NCBI GenBank assembly: GCA_964403465.1
Contig: CAYOFY010000086.1
Location: 1-5,725 of the forward strand
Direction: 5' to 3'
Origin: JAFGKM01 sp964403465
GTDB lineage: Bacteria > Ratteibacteria > UBA8468 > B48-G9 > JAFGKM01
DNA length: 5,725 bases
Part shown: positions 5,449 to 5,725 of the stretch, piece after piece
How positions within the stretch are numbered: position 1 is the stretch's first letter
Layout of the letters: the number at the start of each line of letters is the position of its first letter
Translations under genes and position numbers: made by a program
Notes under the pieces: generated by a model
Seen by the model: only the letters and a program-made list of their open reading frames with translations
Told to the model about the DNA's origin: nothing
Database searches by the model: none

Positions 5449-5690
5449 ATTTAAACAAAGAAAACAGGAAATTTCTGGAAACCGCGTTAATGAAGGGATA
5501 GAAACAAACCTTGGATTAGGGGAACGAGGGAAGCCGAAACTGACCGCCTTATCATTCCCTTCTTTTTCCCAAAGGGAATTTCGGAGGGGTCCCGATGTTC
5601 CTTATCGGAACGCATCCCCGTTACCCGAATACTTAGATTTGTCTATCCCGGAATTTAGCGGTGGAAGAATATTTCCTGCTTTCCTTAAAT
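5449..5690. repeat. Large diverged palindrome (about 242 bp) upstream of the LipM-like gene
   Basis: The left arm (5449-5534) and the reverse complement of the right arm (5612-5690) align with small gaps, with about 60 identical positions counted by eye. Shared blocks, read along the left arm, are ATTTAA, AAAG, CAGGAAAT, ACCGC, GGGATAG, ACAAA, ATT, AACG and GGGA. The centre holds further inverted repeats: CCGAAA (5534-5539) with TTTCGG (5579-5584), enclosing ATTCCCTT (5554-5561) with AAGGGAAT (5572-5579). A third hairpin is GATGTTCC (5594-5601) with GGAA (5607-5610) and CATC (5613-5616). Similarity stops at ATTTAA on both sides, which marks the element ends. It contains no convincing gene. 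It could be a decayed MITE-like element or a structured leader RNA of the operon. The remaining 35 bases to the window end show only a small CACC/GGTG hairpin. Confidence 0.65.
5554..5579. repeat. Perfect 8-bp hairpin in the core of the large palindrome
   Basis: ATTCCCTT (5554-5561) and AAGGGAAT (5572-5579) pair perfectly around a 10-nt pyrimidine-rich loop. The adjacent TTTCGG and CCGAAA can extend the structure. Neither strand has a following T run, so an intrinsic terminator is unlikely. Confidence 0.6.
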
Positions 5691-5725
5691 CCCTTCCCCT
5701 GCACCCCTTCGGTGTCGCCCTCTCT

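Noticed and set aside
5554..5584. Intrinsic terminator of an upstream gene
   Set aside because: The hairpin has no following T tract on either strand, and it is explained as part of the larger palindrome.

Overview
The window carries five complete protein genes, all on the minus strand and read from right to left. In transcription order they are: a LipM-like octanoyl/lipoyl transferase (4692-5426), a stand-alone phosphopantothenoylcysteine decarboxylase-type flavoprotein (4086-4622), a class III PLP-dependent aminotransferase (2719-4074), an M20-family metallopeptidase/deacylase (1423-2664) and a Gfo/Idh/MocA-family NAD(P)-dependent oxidoreductase (74-1147). No tRNA, rRNA, transposase, CRISPR array or phage gene is visible. 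The long plus-strand open frames lie opposite these genes and look like shadows.

The first four genes look like one transcription unit. They are spaced 69, 11 and 54 nt apart, and each has a clear purine-rich Shine-Dalgarno sequence. The oxidoreductase follows after a 274-nt gap filled by repeat DNA and may have its own promoter at the edge of the repeat. The gene set is accessory or central metabolism: lipoylation of protein complexes, a CoA-biosynthesis step, amino-group transfer, hydrolysis of an acyl-amino acid or dipeptide, and oxidation of a sugar or polyol. No single pathway is evident. The closest functional pair is aminotransferase plus M20 hydrolase, which could together process an N-acyl or peptidyl amino acid.

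The most distinctive DNA is between the genes. Positions 1-51 and 1193-1341 hold two related elements ending in the same TCATTGCGAG / CTCGCAATGA inverted termini, in the same orientation on either side of the oxidoreductase gene. The second copy contains a separate 73-bp double-hairpin element with GTCATCCC / GGGATGAC ends. Upstream of the LipM-like gene, 5449-5690 forms a large, diverged palindrome of about 242 bp whose arms are recognisable as two inverted copies of one unit of about 80 bp.

The organism is a bacterium with strong Shine-Dalgarno use and roughly balanced base composition. Interspersed palindromes with TCATTGCGAG or GTCATTCCCG-like ends are known from many environmental Gram-negative and candidate-phylum genomes. 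This, plus a LipM-type transferase and a CoaC not fused to CoaB, suggests an uncultivated environmental lineage, but the sequence alone does not allow a phylum to be named.
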